DNA of 64,000 nt from Cherax quadricarinatus (GCF_038502225.1 NC_091352.1:20676216-20740215), one strand, 5' to 3'; shown: positions 22,196 through 35,291, numbered from the stretch's first letter. Numbers and translations: made by a program. Notes: generated by a model from the letters alone, not told the origin.

Positions 22196-24756
22196 TAAGT
22201 CAGCAAAACAAGGCAATCAACAGGGCAGAGCAAAGGCAAGACAAATACAGCAGTAGATTTCTTAACTCATGTATCACTGCATCATTTATTCAAAATATAT
22301 ACAATGTTCGTATGTATGATACCAGTGTATGTATAGTGTATCTAAGAACAATTAAAGTATGAGTGGACATGACCAGTGTCTGCAGAAGCCTGCCACCGAG
22401 CCAGGTGTAACGTTACCTAGGCTGGGGTAGCCGGCTACTAAGTGTCTGCCGGGTTAAACTGGACAATAAGCGAAACAGTGGGGTCCTAGAACTGCTACAC
22501 TCGGAATTGCCAGTTCACTGGTCGAAAGAGCATGGCAAATGGTTTTATGATAAACGTCGAATAAAATGCGACATGCTCTTCGCACGCTACAGTTAGCAAA
22601 GCACACATACGTCATACAGGAGATCTTAAAAGGATTTAAAGCATCAACATGATGAAAAACAGTAATCAACCTCTGTCAAATCCCTATTACCAAGATGCCT
22701 AGAGATCAAATAATAGATCAGTTATAAAGAACACTGCACTCCATGACCTAATAGTAATCCCTCTCCCTCCTGCCATCAAATACCCTTGCACCCTTCCGTG
22801 CCCTGTTGCATTGTATAACTTTTGTAGGTTTAGCGCTTCTTCTCTTTTGATTATAATAATATAAAGAAGGATAAGACCAGACATTAAACTTTCCAAGCTT
22901 CTGTAGACCTCACTGAAGTTCCTATTAATTACGAATGTTTTTCCTTAACGACACTTTCTACAGACAGAAATATAGAGTGGCCTTTGGCTCATCGAGGGTT
23001 GAATGGGATCCATTACGAGGTGTTGCTGCACCTTTTTACTCTCTCCTCCCTCACGTTTGTGTTCAGTTTCATTTTGATAAGATTGTGCTTTTCCATAGTT
23101 TATAAGAACATAAGAATAAATGAACACTGTAGCAGGCCTACTGGCCTATACAAGGCAGGTCCTATCAAAACCACCCGTATATTTGTCCATGTATTTGGTT
23201 CCGGCTATATCGAAGTGGCCACCGCCCGATGTCCTGAAAGTAATCTGGCTCCTTGGTTTGGCCAAATGGTGACATCCAGGAGGCTTTTGGCAGATTCTTT
23301 CATTCTTTGGCAGTCGCTTTCCACCTGGAGAAAGCCTATATCGCAACATGCAAGTTCGGCGTTCTTGGTCGACTCTAGACTCTGGAGCTGCAGGTTCGTC
23401 TGTTTCATTTTCCTCCAAGAGCTTGTCTAACAGATCATCAAATATTGGTTCGTGCTACTTACTGGGGTTTTAGCTGGAAAAAGGAGTCTTGTAGAGAGCC
23501 ATTTTGAGCATCACATGCTTATTATAGTCATGGATGACGTAGTCAGTGTTATCCCTTACGGAATAGAGGACTCCATTTATGTGGAAGATCTTGCAGTGTA
23601 CTTAGTATTTACTCCTAAGGTGGCCAGTCATTAACCGAAGGTGGCAGTGGACATTACAGAGTGTTATTACTTCTGGACTACGTAAAGGGAACAGGCACTG
23701 TCTTCCACTCGGGAGATAGTGCCTATTCACTTTACTTAATCCAGGATTCAATAACTTGCTCCCTGAATGCTGCTATTTGACGTAGTTCTTTCGTATGAGC
23801 AACAGGAGACATCACTGGGTAAGATTTTTAATGATTGTCTTATACCGTTCTCATAAAGAAGACTGAGGTGAATGCTCTGCCATTCTAGATAGCCTTAATT
23901 TTCTGTCCCGCCGTATTTGGGGAAAGATTGTCTAACCATGATAATCTTGTATCGGACCTTGTGCCATTCCAAAAAGCTTTATCTACTTTTATTGTTGAGT
24001 TTGGTGAGTTTTACCTGGATCTCAACCGTGGGGAGCTAGATCTCTGCTACCTGTTTTGGTTCAATATATACCTGGTAACTTTGACAAATATTGCGATCCT
24101 TGCGGAAGATAGAGGTAAGGAGAATTCTTTCCTTGTCTTTGGCGTTCAGATGTAGGCCGGTCTACCGAACTGGCGTCGATGTGTGAGTGTGTGGTAAGAA
24201 GAGTGAGCTTCTCTCCCTGTCCTTGGACAGTGCCTGAGGATATTCTATGTAGAGCATAAATACCGAGCTCTTGGGCTATCTTCTTGGAGTTTATGTTCAT
24301 ATGTCAGGAATAATGATCTCCTTGCTGACGAGTCAAAGTGAGGAAGGTGATGACTTTGCTCTTATCGCCGGTGAGGATTCATACTGTTCTCGTTTTCCAG
24401 ACGAGTCCTCTTTATTCGTGTGGAGCTCCTCGCAATCCTCGCTGCTCTCGTCCTGATGGCTGCCTTAATTGAATCTGGGTTCACTGAATGTTCAGATTAC
24501 CAATGTGATCTATTTTCCCTAGTGTAGTATGCCTTTGCCCTTTTTTTGGTCCAAAAGACCTAGAATTAATTGGCTTTTCTCCATATGCTGCACAGGTATG
24601 TTAGGGAGCTCGAGAAATGGCAAGGGAAGGAGGGGAGGGGAGGGGAAGGTTCTTGTATGGGTCTCCGAGAACTTGGAGAGTTTTATGGAATTAATACAAG
24701 GGAGGTATGTAACTGATGCTGGCTATTTTAACTTGGTGAGATAGTATTTACTTATA
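22196..24756. other. Region between two Penelope-like pieces
   Basis: This 2.5-kb interval holds a 156-bp-SINE fragment (22790-22866, ending TTTGATTATAATAATA) and a minus-strand CR1-like 3' tail (23101-23163). Overlapping minus-strand frames at 23146-23418 lie directly upstream of that tail and may be its body, but I do not recognise them. The rest is unassigned. It may be material inserted into one Penelope-like copy. Confidence 0.45.
23101..23163 (-). repeat. CR1-like LINE 3' tail
   Basis: On the minus strand it reads ACCTGCCTTGTATAGGCCAG, TAGGCCTGCTACAGTG and then TTCTTATGTTCTTATA. It matches the 3' UTR end of the 2.67 kb element (CCTGCCTAGTATGGGCC, CAGGCCTCCTGCAGTG), including the octamer-like terminus. 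Confidence 0.85.
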
Positions 24757-25200
24757 CAGTTTGCCTACATTGACAACTTCAGAAAACCACCTTAACCCAG
24801 ACTATCAATACAGTTCAAACTCTCGAAGAACACAGCACCACTCAGTTCTCTGACGTCCACCTATTTAAACAAGACTAAGTAATCATATTGAAAGTCTACC
24901 GCATATCTACTATTAATAAGAACGATCTAATACTCTTCTCCCATTACGAGTAGAAAACCATACAAGGAAGTGCGATTGGATTCTGAGAGATTGCAAAATC
25001 TGCAGTCCTGTATACATGTAAAAGTGCCGTAGTATCTTTAATAACATCTTCGCCACGCTACAGTCTCTTCTGCATTTCATTTTCGATTACAAAGCCCTGA
25101 AAATATTTTGTACTCAAAGAGGACAATAATTTCGACCGACCGCCCACGTTTCCCCACAGTTAACACTGCACATATTATAACACCTACATTAAAGAAAAGT
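24757..25200 (+). pseudogene. Penelope-like element RT, palm-to-thumb relic
   Basis: FAYIDN (24760-24777) sits where the catalytic Y-x-D-D is expected. Then, over changing frames and stops, come LSIQFKLSKNTAP, FSDVHLFKQD, ILKVYR, NKNDLILFSHYE, GSAIGF, SIFNNIFATL, HFIFDYKALKIFCTQR and DRPPTFPHS. This order (LPFLDV-type motif, KVYRKPT-type motif, SHH-type motif, then FNxxF...KAL) is the region after the catalytic motif in Penelope-like RTs. At least four stops are visible. I could not recognise a GIY-YIG domain downstream. Confidence 0.65.
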
Positions 25201-26174
25201 TGAAAAAATAATTGCAGTCATTACCATTGAAAACTACTGGAGACTTTAGCAGAACAGAACACAACAGCCGTGACAACATTGTTGTGGAGGTTGATGTTTT
25301 GGTTCTATGGAAACTGTATTACTGGCTAGCATCTTTCAACAGAATCTTTCTTGGTATTAGAGTCGGAGGAACTTGCCGGCCAGAGAGCAGATGACAGGTA
25401 AGTAACACTGACCAGCATACCTCTGTTCTGTCGATTTCTTAAACTCCGATGATTTCACCCAACACACGTCTTCCCTCACTCTCACAATCATAAATATGCA
25501 TGCACTATGTATCTTCTGTTTGACTTGATAAATATCTTACCAACTTACAACGTCCCAGTTAGGAAATATTTCTGCAAAGTGGCCTCGGTATTAAAGATTC
25601 ATTCGGATGCGTGTTTAAAACAATTATATTTTCTGCGTTGCAGTTCACATACATTGAATAATGTTTCCTTGCTTATAAGAATATAAAGTAACTTGTGTAT
25701 GCTTTCGTTTGTTTAGATCGGGCAAGAAACATTACAGAGCGTGCGAAAGCTGCAATCCTATTTAGAGCAGAGGCTGGAGGGGCGAGATGCAAGCCATAAC
25801 TTGTTTAGCGCTTAGTTATGATAATAATAAATAATAATAAAGCATAACTCTACTCAAGAATCTCTTAACATGAATACAATAGTTAGAAACTTTGTCCTCT
25901 TACTTCAAAGTTGCACAAAGTGGTAGATCTTAAGAGCAAAAGAAATTAAGAACCAAGAATATATTTAAAACAATGAAAATAGCGGAACAAAGTGTTTAAT
26001 TTTTCACGTTGAAGGCAGCATTTTGAGCGTGCAGGCAGGATGGTTGCAGCTGCCCATGTCTTGAAAATGTTGACTCATGTTTACCCATGAGAAGCTCATT
26101 CCCAGCAAGAACACGAGTGCTTATTGGTTGAAGACCACGATGGATATGGGAGTGGTTCGTATGTGGGAGTGTTT
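25201..26174. other. Unassigned DNA with a SINE tail
   Basis: A tail of the 156-bp SINE family (TTTAGCGCTTAGTTATGATA, then AATAATAAATAATAATAA) lies at 25800-25840. The remainder is unassigned. Confidence 0.5.
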
Positions 26175-26478
26175 GGTGTAGCAGTCAGTCATTGTAAGAA
26201 CAGATTGGATCAAGGTTTCATTAGAGTGAAATTCTTACAGTGGAGGTTAATTCTGGTAGAGACTGAGGGAAACCTGTAACCGGACTCGAGTTCTGGTGGA
26301 GGGAAGTACTGTATCTGTACTCTGGAGGAGGGGAAAGGATATGGCAGTTTGGAGGGGCGTCTGAGCTGAAATGTCGGCGCGCCCCTGACAAGACGGTGAT
26401 GTAGTTAGTGATGGTGAAAGTGTTTCTTCTTTTTCGAGTCAACCTGCCTCGATGGGAGATGGCCGGTGTATTAAAAAT
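26175..26478 (+). mobile_element. 3' end of third LINE family
   Basis: This aligns with 53218-53445 and, reversed, with 30640-30770. Shared words are CCGGACTCGAGTTCTGG (CCGGACCTGAGTCCTGG at 53.3 kb), TCTGTACTCTGGAGG (CCTGCACTCTGAAGG), GGCAGTTTGGA (TTGCAGTTTGGA) and TCTGAGCT. It continues further than the 53 kb copy, through GACAAGACGGTGATG and GCCGGTGTATTAAAAATA. Confidence 0.75.
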
Positions 26479-27676
26479 ACAGGTTCAGACTGACAAGTGA
26501 CAGTTTAGCAACTCTGGCAAATACCCAAGTAGGCTGGAGAGCTGATCAATAGGCCGGTATAGGTCAAATAAAACAATCTGCATATTGAAACTTAGAGGCT
26601 TACTAACATTCAATGCATATTCTATCGGAATAAATATATAATATCCATTGACCATTGATTGGATCCTATCACTATTTAAATCTGGATTTTGATTTTGCCA
26701 GAACAAACACTGACGGTACACCGGCTGACAGACAACTTTTAAAAATTAGCCCTAATAGCCAGGCCTATTCGCCTATTCTAGGTCTCTTTTATGAGGTCTT
26801 TTAAGACAGATTTCAATCGGTTGTGCTGGTTCAATATTGAACATAGAGCTTGAGAGAAGAGTGACCGTAGTGGTTAGCTTGCTCCTCCATACAAAAGGAA
26901 TTGTGGGATACGCCCCTCTTACCACCGTCAGTTTAAGGGATTCCCACTTTATTTCTGGGCGTTGGAGGCTCGCTCCCTGAGAACCAGAAGGACACAAATA
27001 GCAGGATTCTGTGTTTCTGATAACTTGACATCTATCAAGAAACAAATACTTCCAGCAATGATTTAATCAGTTGTGGCAATCTATGATTTAGGGCCGATCT
27101 GAGAGTTGGCAGAGCTAACTGGAATAGCTAATTGGAATGGAAACTGCTCAGAAAAGTCGACCAATATGAAGTCAAATTCAGGCTCTTACAATATAGTTTT
27201 CTTGCTATAAATTAAGTGAAACAGACTTCGTTTTTAACTCTTAAAACCTTCTTAATAGCCCAGAAATTTACTCAGCCAATTTTACACATTTTAAAAATTT
27301 ATTTCACAACAGTCACAAATAAAAACTGTAGGCAATCCAGTCTTTAAACAATTTTCTCCTTTATTAATCACGTCACCAGGCCTTCCTATGCCGCAGTCGT
27401 CCTCTATAGTGAATACATCGTAAAAGTCCCATGAATCGACGTTTTTTTTTTTTTCTCTGCTAATAAATCCTGACCATTCATTCAGTGCGGCCCCAATTGA
27501 TGTTTCCGATTTAGTTAAAAAGTCATTGATGGGTTACAGAGGGAAGGCCAGAAAAATATTCCCCCCCAAAAACACACCTAATCCTCGTTATTTTGATTTA
27601 TTTTCTGGAGTTAAAACTGATCCAAACTTGGACGATCTTACTAGAATGTTTTCTGAACTAATCTCTGGAACACAAA
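26479..27676. other. Unassigned AT-rich DNA
   Basis: No family recognised. Open frames at 26485-26721 and 26773-27045 (minus) have no motif. Confidence 0.3.
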
Positions 27677-27745
27677 CATTCCCTCCAGTTCTCAGAACCA
27701 CCTAAAGAGCCAGTTCTCAGAACCACCTTAACCAGTTCTCAGTGA
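27677..27745. repeat. 25-bp tandem repeat, 2.5 copies
   Basis: CCAGTTCTCAGAACCACCT recurs with short spacers. Confidence 0.85.
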
Positions 27746-27920
27746 ATACAGACATCACAGTCAATTCTGTACACAATCCACTCAGTCAACCGTCTATCTC
27801 TACCCCCTAATCAGGAACCGACTCAGGAGCTCTGCTCCTCAGAAACACTAGAAGTCTTTCATGTTGATGGGAGTTAAGTAGGAGAACTGTTAACTACTGA
27901 GAAATCTCTTCATTTTATAG

Positions 27921-28082
27921 CCCCTCAGGGGAGATTCCTTGGCGTTGGTGAGGGGCTCTTGATTTAGGGAATTGGATCTGTACTCCGGTTCCCTGAATTA
28001 AGTCTGAATACCTTCAATTCCTCCACATGCTCTGTATAATCATACGGGCTTAGCACTTCCCCATAATTATAATCATTATTCA
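27921..28082 (+). mobile_element. 156-bp-type SINE copy
   Basis: It matches the 8.74 kb SINE along its length: GGGAATTGGATCTGTACTC, GAATTAAGTCTGAATACCTT, TCTGTATAATCATACGGGCT, TAGCACTTCC and a TAATTATAATCATTATT end. It starts near 27921 with CCCTCAGGGGAGATTCC. Confidence 0.8.
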
Positions 28083-28739
28083 TTTTATAAATTAAAATTT
28101 GTATTAGTATTTAAGTTAAACAGTTTTCATGAAAACAATTGCTATGAGAATATGCAACTGCGTGTTTCTTTCCTCCTCAAAATGCGTATCTGTTTATAAT
28201 TTCATATGTATAAGTAACTGATTTCATTAGTAATTAATTGTTCAAGTTTCCTAAAAATTGAAAAATTTTATTTTTTTTGAAATTTTCGTGATCCAAAACT
28301 TTCAAATCATAATAATTATGTGTGACTTGCAGTCAGCTAATTAGTTATTATAATCGTCAGTCGTCATGGACACTGAAAAGTCAAATAATTTATATGAATC
28401 TTCAAGCGAAATCGATTGATGAGTTTCTCGAGCATCAAACTTCTTATATTATAAAAAGAAAATGAGTAAAAAAGATTGTACCGATTTGTTTTGATTGTCA
28501 TGTACATGTTATTAACCTCAAAAAAATGCAGCAAAGGTGTTTTTCCACAAGTAATTAAAAGTATACAGACATACTCAGAGTATATCCAAGTTGACAGCCT
28601 TATCGACTCAGCCAGACTAAACACAAATCCATTACCACACTCGCTCTGCCAGTGTATACACAAAAACTGTGTGACTAGATCCCACTCTTGCTAAACCAAC
28701 TCCTGTATAGCGTTCACAGGTGGAATGTAATATTGTTTA
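28083..28739. other. AT-rich unassigned DNA
   Basis: No element or coding signature is visible. A 99-residue minus-strand frame (28364-28663) is AT-driven. Confidence 0.3.
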
Positions 28740-28855
28740 TCATTGATGGCTGGAGGGTCACATCAATTGTCCATCACTGGTGGCTGCAGTCACGTAAATT
28801 TTCCATTACTGGTGAAAGAAGCGTCACATCAACTGTCCATTACTCCTGTCCAAGA
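28740..28855. repeat. Degenerate minisatellite
   Basis: Units related to GTCACATCAATTGTCCAT, then CACTGGTGGCTGCA, recur about three times with substitutions. Confidence 0.6.
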
Positions 28856-30419
28856 AATATTTATCTCACCAGTGACACTCTTTTCATGTTATAGTAATTT
28901 ATTTGCTACCCTAGACAGCGACCAGGGGCATCGTTTATCAAATGAAGGATCGAGCCCGCACCATTTCTTTGCGTTGAATAACCAACACGGGTTTACTGCT
29001 CCCCGAAATACATCACATCACAAAGCATAACAAACTTAATTTAGTATATTTGCTGTTATTGATAATTAGAACATCTTAATCACTGTGCCAAGACTGGTGG
29101 GAACATTATCCAGGGTGTGATCCTTTGAGCCACGAAGCTCTTTCAAGGATCGCGAATTATGCTGAGCACTTCAAAGCCGTGGGTGACTGTGTGAACAATA
29201 TACGTAGTGGGTATAAAAGGAATAACGGTAATTATCGTAAATATATCTTCGTTTAATGAATAAAATATGTATGCAATTTTACGGTACTACAGTATTTGAT
29301 ATCTAATTTTCCTATCTTAATTTTAACTATATAATATAATTTATGCCAGCCAGAGACTATTTCTTGCAGATCTGAATGTACAGACTACGAGGCATCCCTA
29401 TCTGAGGTATACTACCACTTTCCAGCATGCCACCTACATCAGTCGGCTAACACTCTGGTACATATTTACTGCTAAGTAAACGAGGGCAGCAGTGTAATTT
29501 AGATGTGTCCTTTCGTCTCGAATCGCTTTTAACTGAACCCGGGTTCTTCCATTGTGCTGGCAGCCTCAACGAAGAGAAATAGTGGAGATATGTTAAGCAG
29601 ACAGAAAACTTTGATTCAGTTGATACTCTATTTTAGAGAGGTGCCGTAATGAGGGTGAGGTAATTGTAGCTACCTTCCACTATGTTGAATCAAACCTTAT
29701 CGCCTACCATTGTCCAGCAGTTCCTGAAAATAACGACATTTTTCAGCAAAATAATGATTTGACGTTCGTAAAGCATGTGATCACGTCACGGTATCTCTGA
29801 GCATGTTAAATAGTGCTGTATCTGGAGAGGGATTCTAAAACACTGTCTTAAAACTGTGATGACGGGTGTCTGTATGCCAAGGACTGCCATGACAAGTGAG
29901 GAAGCACTTAGGACAGCCTTGCCGTTTAGTGAGCAATATGGGATAGAGGAGTTGGAGAGAAGGGGCAAATGCAAATAAGTTGGTTGAGAGCCCAGATCAA
30001 CACAACTGAAGCCGGGTAAATGTTTTATGCTCTGGCTGTAGGTTGGTAGAGAGCAACCAACTAGGAAGGTACCATCGATCCCTCTTATAAATTAAACAGA
30101 AATCTGGTAAATAATTTGTACTGGCAAGATTGCTGGCTTTGCTATCAGTCTCATAAACACGTAAAAGAAGACAGGTGAATCTTGTAAATTTCTATTAGTA
30201 TGCACGCAGCTTTACAGTCGTGCGTGTTTTTAATTTATCATGTTCCTGTAATATTTCCTTACTAATTTTGGATGTCTGATCTGAAACAAAGCTGCTAGGA
30301 CTTTGATCCTCCCGAACTATTGAAACATAAAACACACACATAATACTCTATGAATGGTGACTCGGGATAATAAGCCATTAAACAGGTATGAAGATACGTA
30401 AGGCAGAGCATGTCTGAAC
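28856..30419. other. Mostly unassigned; one SINE fragment
   Basis: 29435-29560 is a minus-oriented fragment of the tRNA-headed SINE (plus strand: CAGTCGGCTAACACTCTGGT, ATTTACTGCTAAGTAAACGA, GAACCCGGGTTCTTCC). The rest is unassigned. Confidence 0.5.
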
Positions 30420-30454
30420 GATGTTTCGCTCAGGAATAAGCTTTATCAAGTCTG
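30416..30454 (-). ncRNA. Hammerhead-like ribozyme motif (copy G)
   Basis: On the minus strand: GAC, core TTGATAA (30443-30449 reversed), an extra A, helix II GCTTA/TGAGC (five pairs with one wobble, loop TTCC), GAAA, then CATC in place of CGTC, then GTT that can pair with GAC (one wobble). Helix II differs from all other copies yet stays paired. The ACGU palindrome is lost by a G-to-A change. Confidence 0.5.
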
Positions 30455-30639
30455 TTAATGTTTAGTAATGAGTGGAAGATATTCTGAAACGAAGGATTGA
30501 TTTACTTTTAGTTTATCTTTTCACGACACTGGTCATCTGCAATGAAGACAGGTTGAAGCATAGAAGTAAATAATCACTATCAATCACTCAGTAGGTGTCC
30601 TTCAAGAAGTGTGCATACATCACAATTAAAAAAATCGAA

Positions 30640-31195
30640 GAACATCCCTACGAATCAGAGTGCATGCACTGTATTTCACAACTCCAGAATTCAATGTCCG
30701 GCTTAGCGGTTTTCCCTGAATCTCTTCATATATTTTACCATGCTCGCACAACAACACAGCACGTCAACTAGCACGTCAACTTGTCTCAACTAGCAAACAC
30801 CTCTGCTGAATGCTGAAGCCAACGTCACTTAAACCCTTATCCACATCCTCCCTCCACACCCTCTTGGTCAGTCTTTTAAACTCCACCCTCTCAACTTCTC
30901 ATCAGCTCTCCTGAATTATACCTTTCATAAATCCACAGTCTTCTAATTTGTGCTTTCAGAATTTGCACAACGTCTACCTCACAAAGTGACCTTTATGACT
31001 TTCTCATTACCTCCAGTCTTCTCGCTTAAATCTTGAAAACCCATGTCTCACACCCATATAAAAGTGTTCGCATCGTTATGCTCTGAAGCCTTTTAGTTTT
31101 TGCCTCTATAGGTAAATTTCTTGGTTTCCAAAGATGCATCAATTATCTTTCCCCTTCCCTCGTCTATTCTATGGTTCACATCATCTTTCATTCTC
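30640..31195 (-). pseudogene. Third LINE family, C-terminal relic
   Basis: Over shifting frames the minus strand reads ASLETKKFTYRGKN, then EFKRLTKRVWREDVD-like sequence with GLSDVGFSIQQRCLL, then EEIQGKPLSRTLNSGV and YSACTL. The terminal part is homologous to 53.2-53.35 kb. The conserved reading suggests that the shared 3' module encodes the protein's C-terminus and is not just a UTR. It is heavily mutated. Confidence 0.55.
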
Positions 31196-31373
31196 ATTCA
31201 GGGTCTCCCAAAGTGGTCACTATTGACCCTTAAGGGTAGATGGGACAATCAAAGCGGTCAGTAAATGGCTGGGGGTTTAATAGGGGGGCAGTAAATATAT
31301 GAGGACGTGTTTTACTGGTTTTAGCAATGCAAATGCAATTCTAACTGATCATAAGAAGAGACTGAACTTCGAA

Positions 31374-31559
31374 GAGCGTGGTGACAACCAAGTGTCAGTG
31401 TCCTGAGCGTGGTGACAACCAAGTGTCAGTGTCCTGAGCGTGGTGACAACCAAGTATCAGTGTCCTGAGCGTGGTGACAACCAAGTGTCAGTGTCCAGAG
31501 CGTGGTGACAACCAAGTGTCAGTGTCCTGAGCGTGGTGACAACCAAGTGTCAGTGTCCT
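31374..31559. repeat. 31-bp minisatellite, 6 copies
   Basis: Six head-to-tail units GAGCGTGGTGACAACCAAGT then GTCAGTGTCCT, each 31 bp, with single substitutions in units 3 and 4. No spacers separate units, so it is not CRISPR-like. Confidence 0.97.
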
Positions 31560-33537
31560 AGTTGACTATCATCAGATACATGTTTACCATTAATGATATA
31601 AACAGTTTAAGTAAAAAAGGGGTATGTTAAACCTCATATTTTTCATTATTTAAGTATTACTATTATAGTACTATTTATTATGCGATTTCCATATAAATGT
31701 TTGGGGGTCGATGAACAATTTAATCGACCCATTCATGATTGGGTCAATTAGATGAAGAGTTTGGGGGCAACCTGACCTGCATACTGACTCTGATTTCGCA
31801 TCCAGTTTTCTTCATTGCCTAAACTTGTTAATCTCAACACCTCTTAATCTGTTCATTTTTAATTTCTGCATTACATGCCATTCCAAACTCTTCCGCCAAC
31901 TGTGATAATTTTCACTTCGTATCGGATTCATTTTCTTTTAAACTCTCACTTCTTCCCAGCGTCCTAGCACCGATTCACTTACAACCCTCGCCCCTTCCCT
32001 CAGACACTGAGGTGTGATATCACACATCAGTGTCTAACGTCTACCTATTCTGGAAAAAAGCCTCCCCTTCTCTCCTGCATATCCTAACCCGAGCCTTACT
32101 CCTTGTTTCCAGGAACCTAATACCTATTTCACATATCTGCAGCATTTGTCATGATGAATCCCTATTCATCATCTCAGGATGCCTTTCCCAAATCTACAGT
32201 AGAAACAAATAGCGCCTTAGGTTTATATTAGTAATGTTGATTTGCATACTTCAGCATTAACATATTCCTTACCTGAATCTTCCTTGTGTCTCTGCTACTT
32301 CTCTTTCAGTAACTAGTATTTCATTTTGTGTATAGTAATGGTATACAAGTACATATATAATTTCAGCACATCTGTAGGCTGAGGGACTGACCACCTAAGA
32401 CTATATCTTCAAAGTTGGACTGATCATATCACCGCTTTCTATGTATTATTCACCACTAGAGGCGATTGCTTTCGGCTACTATATAGGCGAAAATCTACAT
32501 AAAAGTACTCTATGTAGATTTTAACCAGGATAATCCAGAAAACCCAAACACTGTGGCATATCTATGACCGGAAGAAACTTTTCTTGAGTATTTCAAGAAA
32601 GCATTTTGATTAAATAAACTGACATATTAAAACTTAGAAAACCTAAACTCAAGTCTTAAGCTTCAATTGAAGAAAACACATTAGCCCTAAATGTTTGATG
32701 CTGACGAGATGCTGCTTCCCGTAACTGAACAGAATTCAACAAAATCTGCGCACAGAAAAATCCAAAATGTTTTCTTACATTAACGTTGGTGAACCAGCCA
32801 TTAGAAATTTATTTTAATTAAGGGAAAGGGCTAAACTGTAAGGGGTAGTATGAAACGGAAGGCATTCAGATCCACGTAAATGAATACAAATGCATTTCTT
32901 CCGATCCAGCCACTTGCCAGCATCAAGGGTAAATATTCCTTTAATATATTTGTAGCCAATGTAAAGATTAAGGTGCAAAATGGCATCTATACACTCCATT
33001 AACAACACCATCCTGAAGTTTCGAAGCTGACCCGAAGAGGCTTTCTGAAGGTATCTCATGCAAACCATTTTTCAGTAATAGTATATATAAAAGTGAGCAG
33101 AGGGCGCTCACACCTTACAATTGTTCCATGAACCTTCACTTAGTAATAGTTCAATATGGTTGAAAGTTTTAAACTGATCGGATAAGGCGTTCTAAAGGTA
33201 TCAACGAAAGCTAATGGAACAAAATGATAACTCTGTGGCCAATAATCTGTTGAGGTGTTAAGGCATGTAATAACCTCGAAAATATTAGAAAAAACTACAA
33301 AATTGCGAGTTTTTCTGTATTTCTCAGCTTTATTTTTCACAGCTGTAATCTCAACAGATCTATAACCCTTGCGATTTAGAGCTTCTTTTAATAATAAAAA
33401 AAAATAATAATCCCCAACAATCTTCAGAAAAACATCATTGTTTTCTCTGAGTGATCATTTACATCATTTTTTTTTTACAAAATTAGCACATTTGTACGTA
33501 TTAACTACATACAAAAATACTTTCATTACAACACACC
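31560..33537. other. Unassigned AT-rich DNA
   Basis: I recognise no repeat family or coding signature. Short frames at 32814-33068 and 33140-33340 (minus) lack motifs. Confidence 0.3.
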
Positions 33538-33680
33538 AACATGACTCACGAAATCGTAATTACACGACTGCAAATAAACCATACCACGAGCGGGGTTAGA
33601 ACCCACTATCAGAGAGTCTCGAAACTCCAGACCGTCGCGTTAGCCACTGGACCAGCTGGCCCAGTGGCTAACCCCATCCG
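33538..33680 (-). mobile_element. tRNA-derived SINE
   Basis: On the minus strand: CAGCTGGTCCAGTGGCTAAC (A box), GAGACTCTCTGATAGTGG, GGTTCTAACCCCGCTCGTGG (B box) and TATGGTTTATTTGCAGTCG, ending with ATTTCGTGAGTCAT. The copy at 54.96 kb shares the full 3' half. The first 20 bases of the head are duplicated (GGCCAGCTGGTCCAGTGG). Confidence 0.8.
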
Positions 33681-34997
33681 TGATATTGTTTAATACACCA
33701 ACGCTTGTGTGTTTGAATCCGACAAGAAGAGGTCATTTAAAATTTACATAGTTGAAAATTAAAGCCAAGCTTTCTTTTAATAAAGCTCCTCAGCACAAAT
33801 TTTCGAAAGTTAATGAAGGCATTCACCATGGGAGAGCGCTCTCCCATGATAATTTAAAATTTCAAGTTTCCACCTAAAAAGAAGTCTAAACTTCTTTATT
33901 TACTAAACTGTAATTAATACCACTACTAAATAAAATTGGCAAACTGGGATGTGCGGAAGCTAATAGGAGTGAGATCCTACTTTGTCAAACACTGCTGGGC
34001 TGAAAATTGGATGCTGGTTGGAAGAGGCATTCTCCAATTATCGCACGGATTACAATGATTCCATTATTTTTTAGAATATAATGCATTGTCAAATTCCCCC
34101 CAAAACACACTAAACCTAATTGGTACTATCATGACGTAAACATCACTAAATAAGTACTGAAGAGGCATTCAGGTATATAATTAGCGTGATTATACGGGGA
34201 CAAATTTCACACTATTTTATACATAAAAATTAGCTGATGTGTATCTACGCACATGAATGTCACTCTAAGCCATCGTGTAGTTAGGAGGCAAATATTCTGA
34301 ACGATTGGAAGCTACGCCGCAGAGGGTTTATGAGGAGCCATTCCAGGATGCTAGGAATGGAGCCTCCTTTTCTCATGAGGGTGATTTCGAAACTATTCTT
34401 GCAGTGTCTGTTATCCCATTTTTTCCGTTTACAAATGAATTATGTATGCTCTCCCTCATTCATTTTTTTTTTAATTTCTATCATGTATATTTGGGAAAAA
34501 TAATGTACTCCAAAATTATACCCCCACATGATTTTTACATTTCATTCTTAATTCCACGTGACCCAGCTGGCTTGCCTTTCTTTTAGTTGTCCCACAACCT
34601 CACGCGCCTCCTCCAGACTAACTGCACCGTCGTAACCCTTACCTGATGTTCCTTCCTACCCACTGAATGGATATCATCACCTCTTTTATCTTTTCACAAT
34701 CAAAACATTCCTTCCATATTTCCAGTACTCTTCCTCTCCATCTAATACCTCCCACTTCTGTTTTAATTGCCTAGTTCATTTGCTCCCCAGGAAGTGTCTT
34801 CATTTTTTTTTCAGCAAAATTTGCTGTGAAGTTTAATTCTCTCAGTGGCTCCTCTCTTGTACTTCTTTACGATTCGTTTTAACATTCATTATTCGCCTCC
34901 CACTCACTTTGCCTTCTTTACGTTGTTAAAACCACTCCTATGCTATTTTTTCTCCCTTGCGAGCCGCTTGATTTCTTGATTACACCAGTCATTCTTC
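33681..34997. other. Unassigned DNA
   Basis: The only structure I see is a short palindrome, GGGAGAGCGCTCTCCC, at about 33831-33846. The last 400 bp are pyrimidine-rich. Confidence 0.35.
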
Positions 34998-35291
34998 TCA
35001 CCTACGCTCACACCCACGCTCACAATCACGCTCACACCTACGCTCACACCTACGCTCACACCCACGCTCACAACCACGCTCACACCTATGCTCACACCCA
35101 CGCTCACAACCACGTTCACACCTACGCTCACACCCACACCCACGGTCACACCCACGCTCACACCCACCTTCACACCCACCCTCACACCCACCCTCACACC
35201 CACCCTCACACCCACGCTCACACCCACCCTCACACCCACCCTCACACCCACGCTCACACCCACTCACACCCACTCACACCCAAGCTCACAC
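34998..35291. repeat. 12-bp minisatellite
   Basis: About 24 units of CTCACACCCACG with C/T and A/C variants. Because 12 is a multiple of 3, all frames are open on both strands and give His-Thr-Ala or Cys-Glu-Gly-like repeats. These are not proteins. Confidence 0.96.

Noticed and set aside
31374..31559. CRISPR array
   Set aside because: The 31-bp units are directly abutting with no spacers, and the window is eukaryotic.
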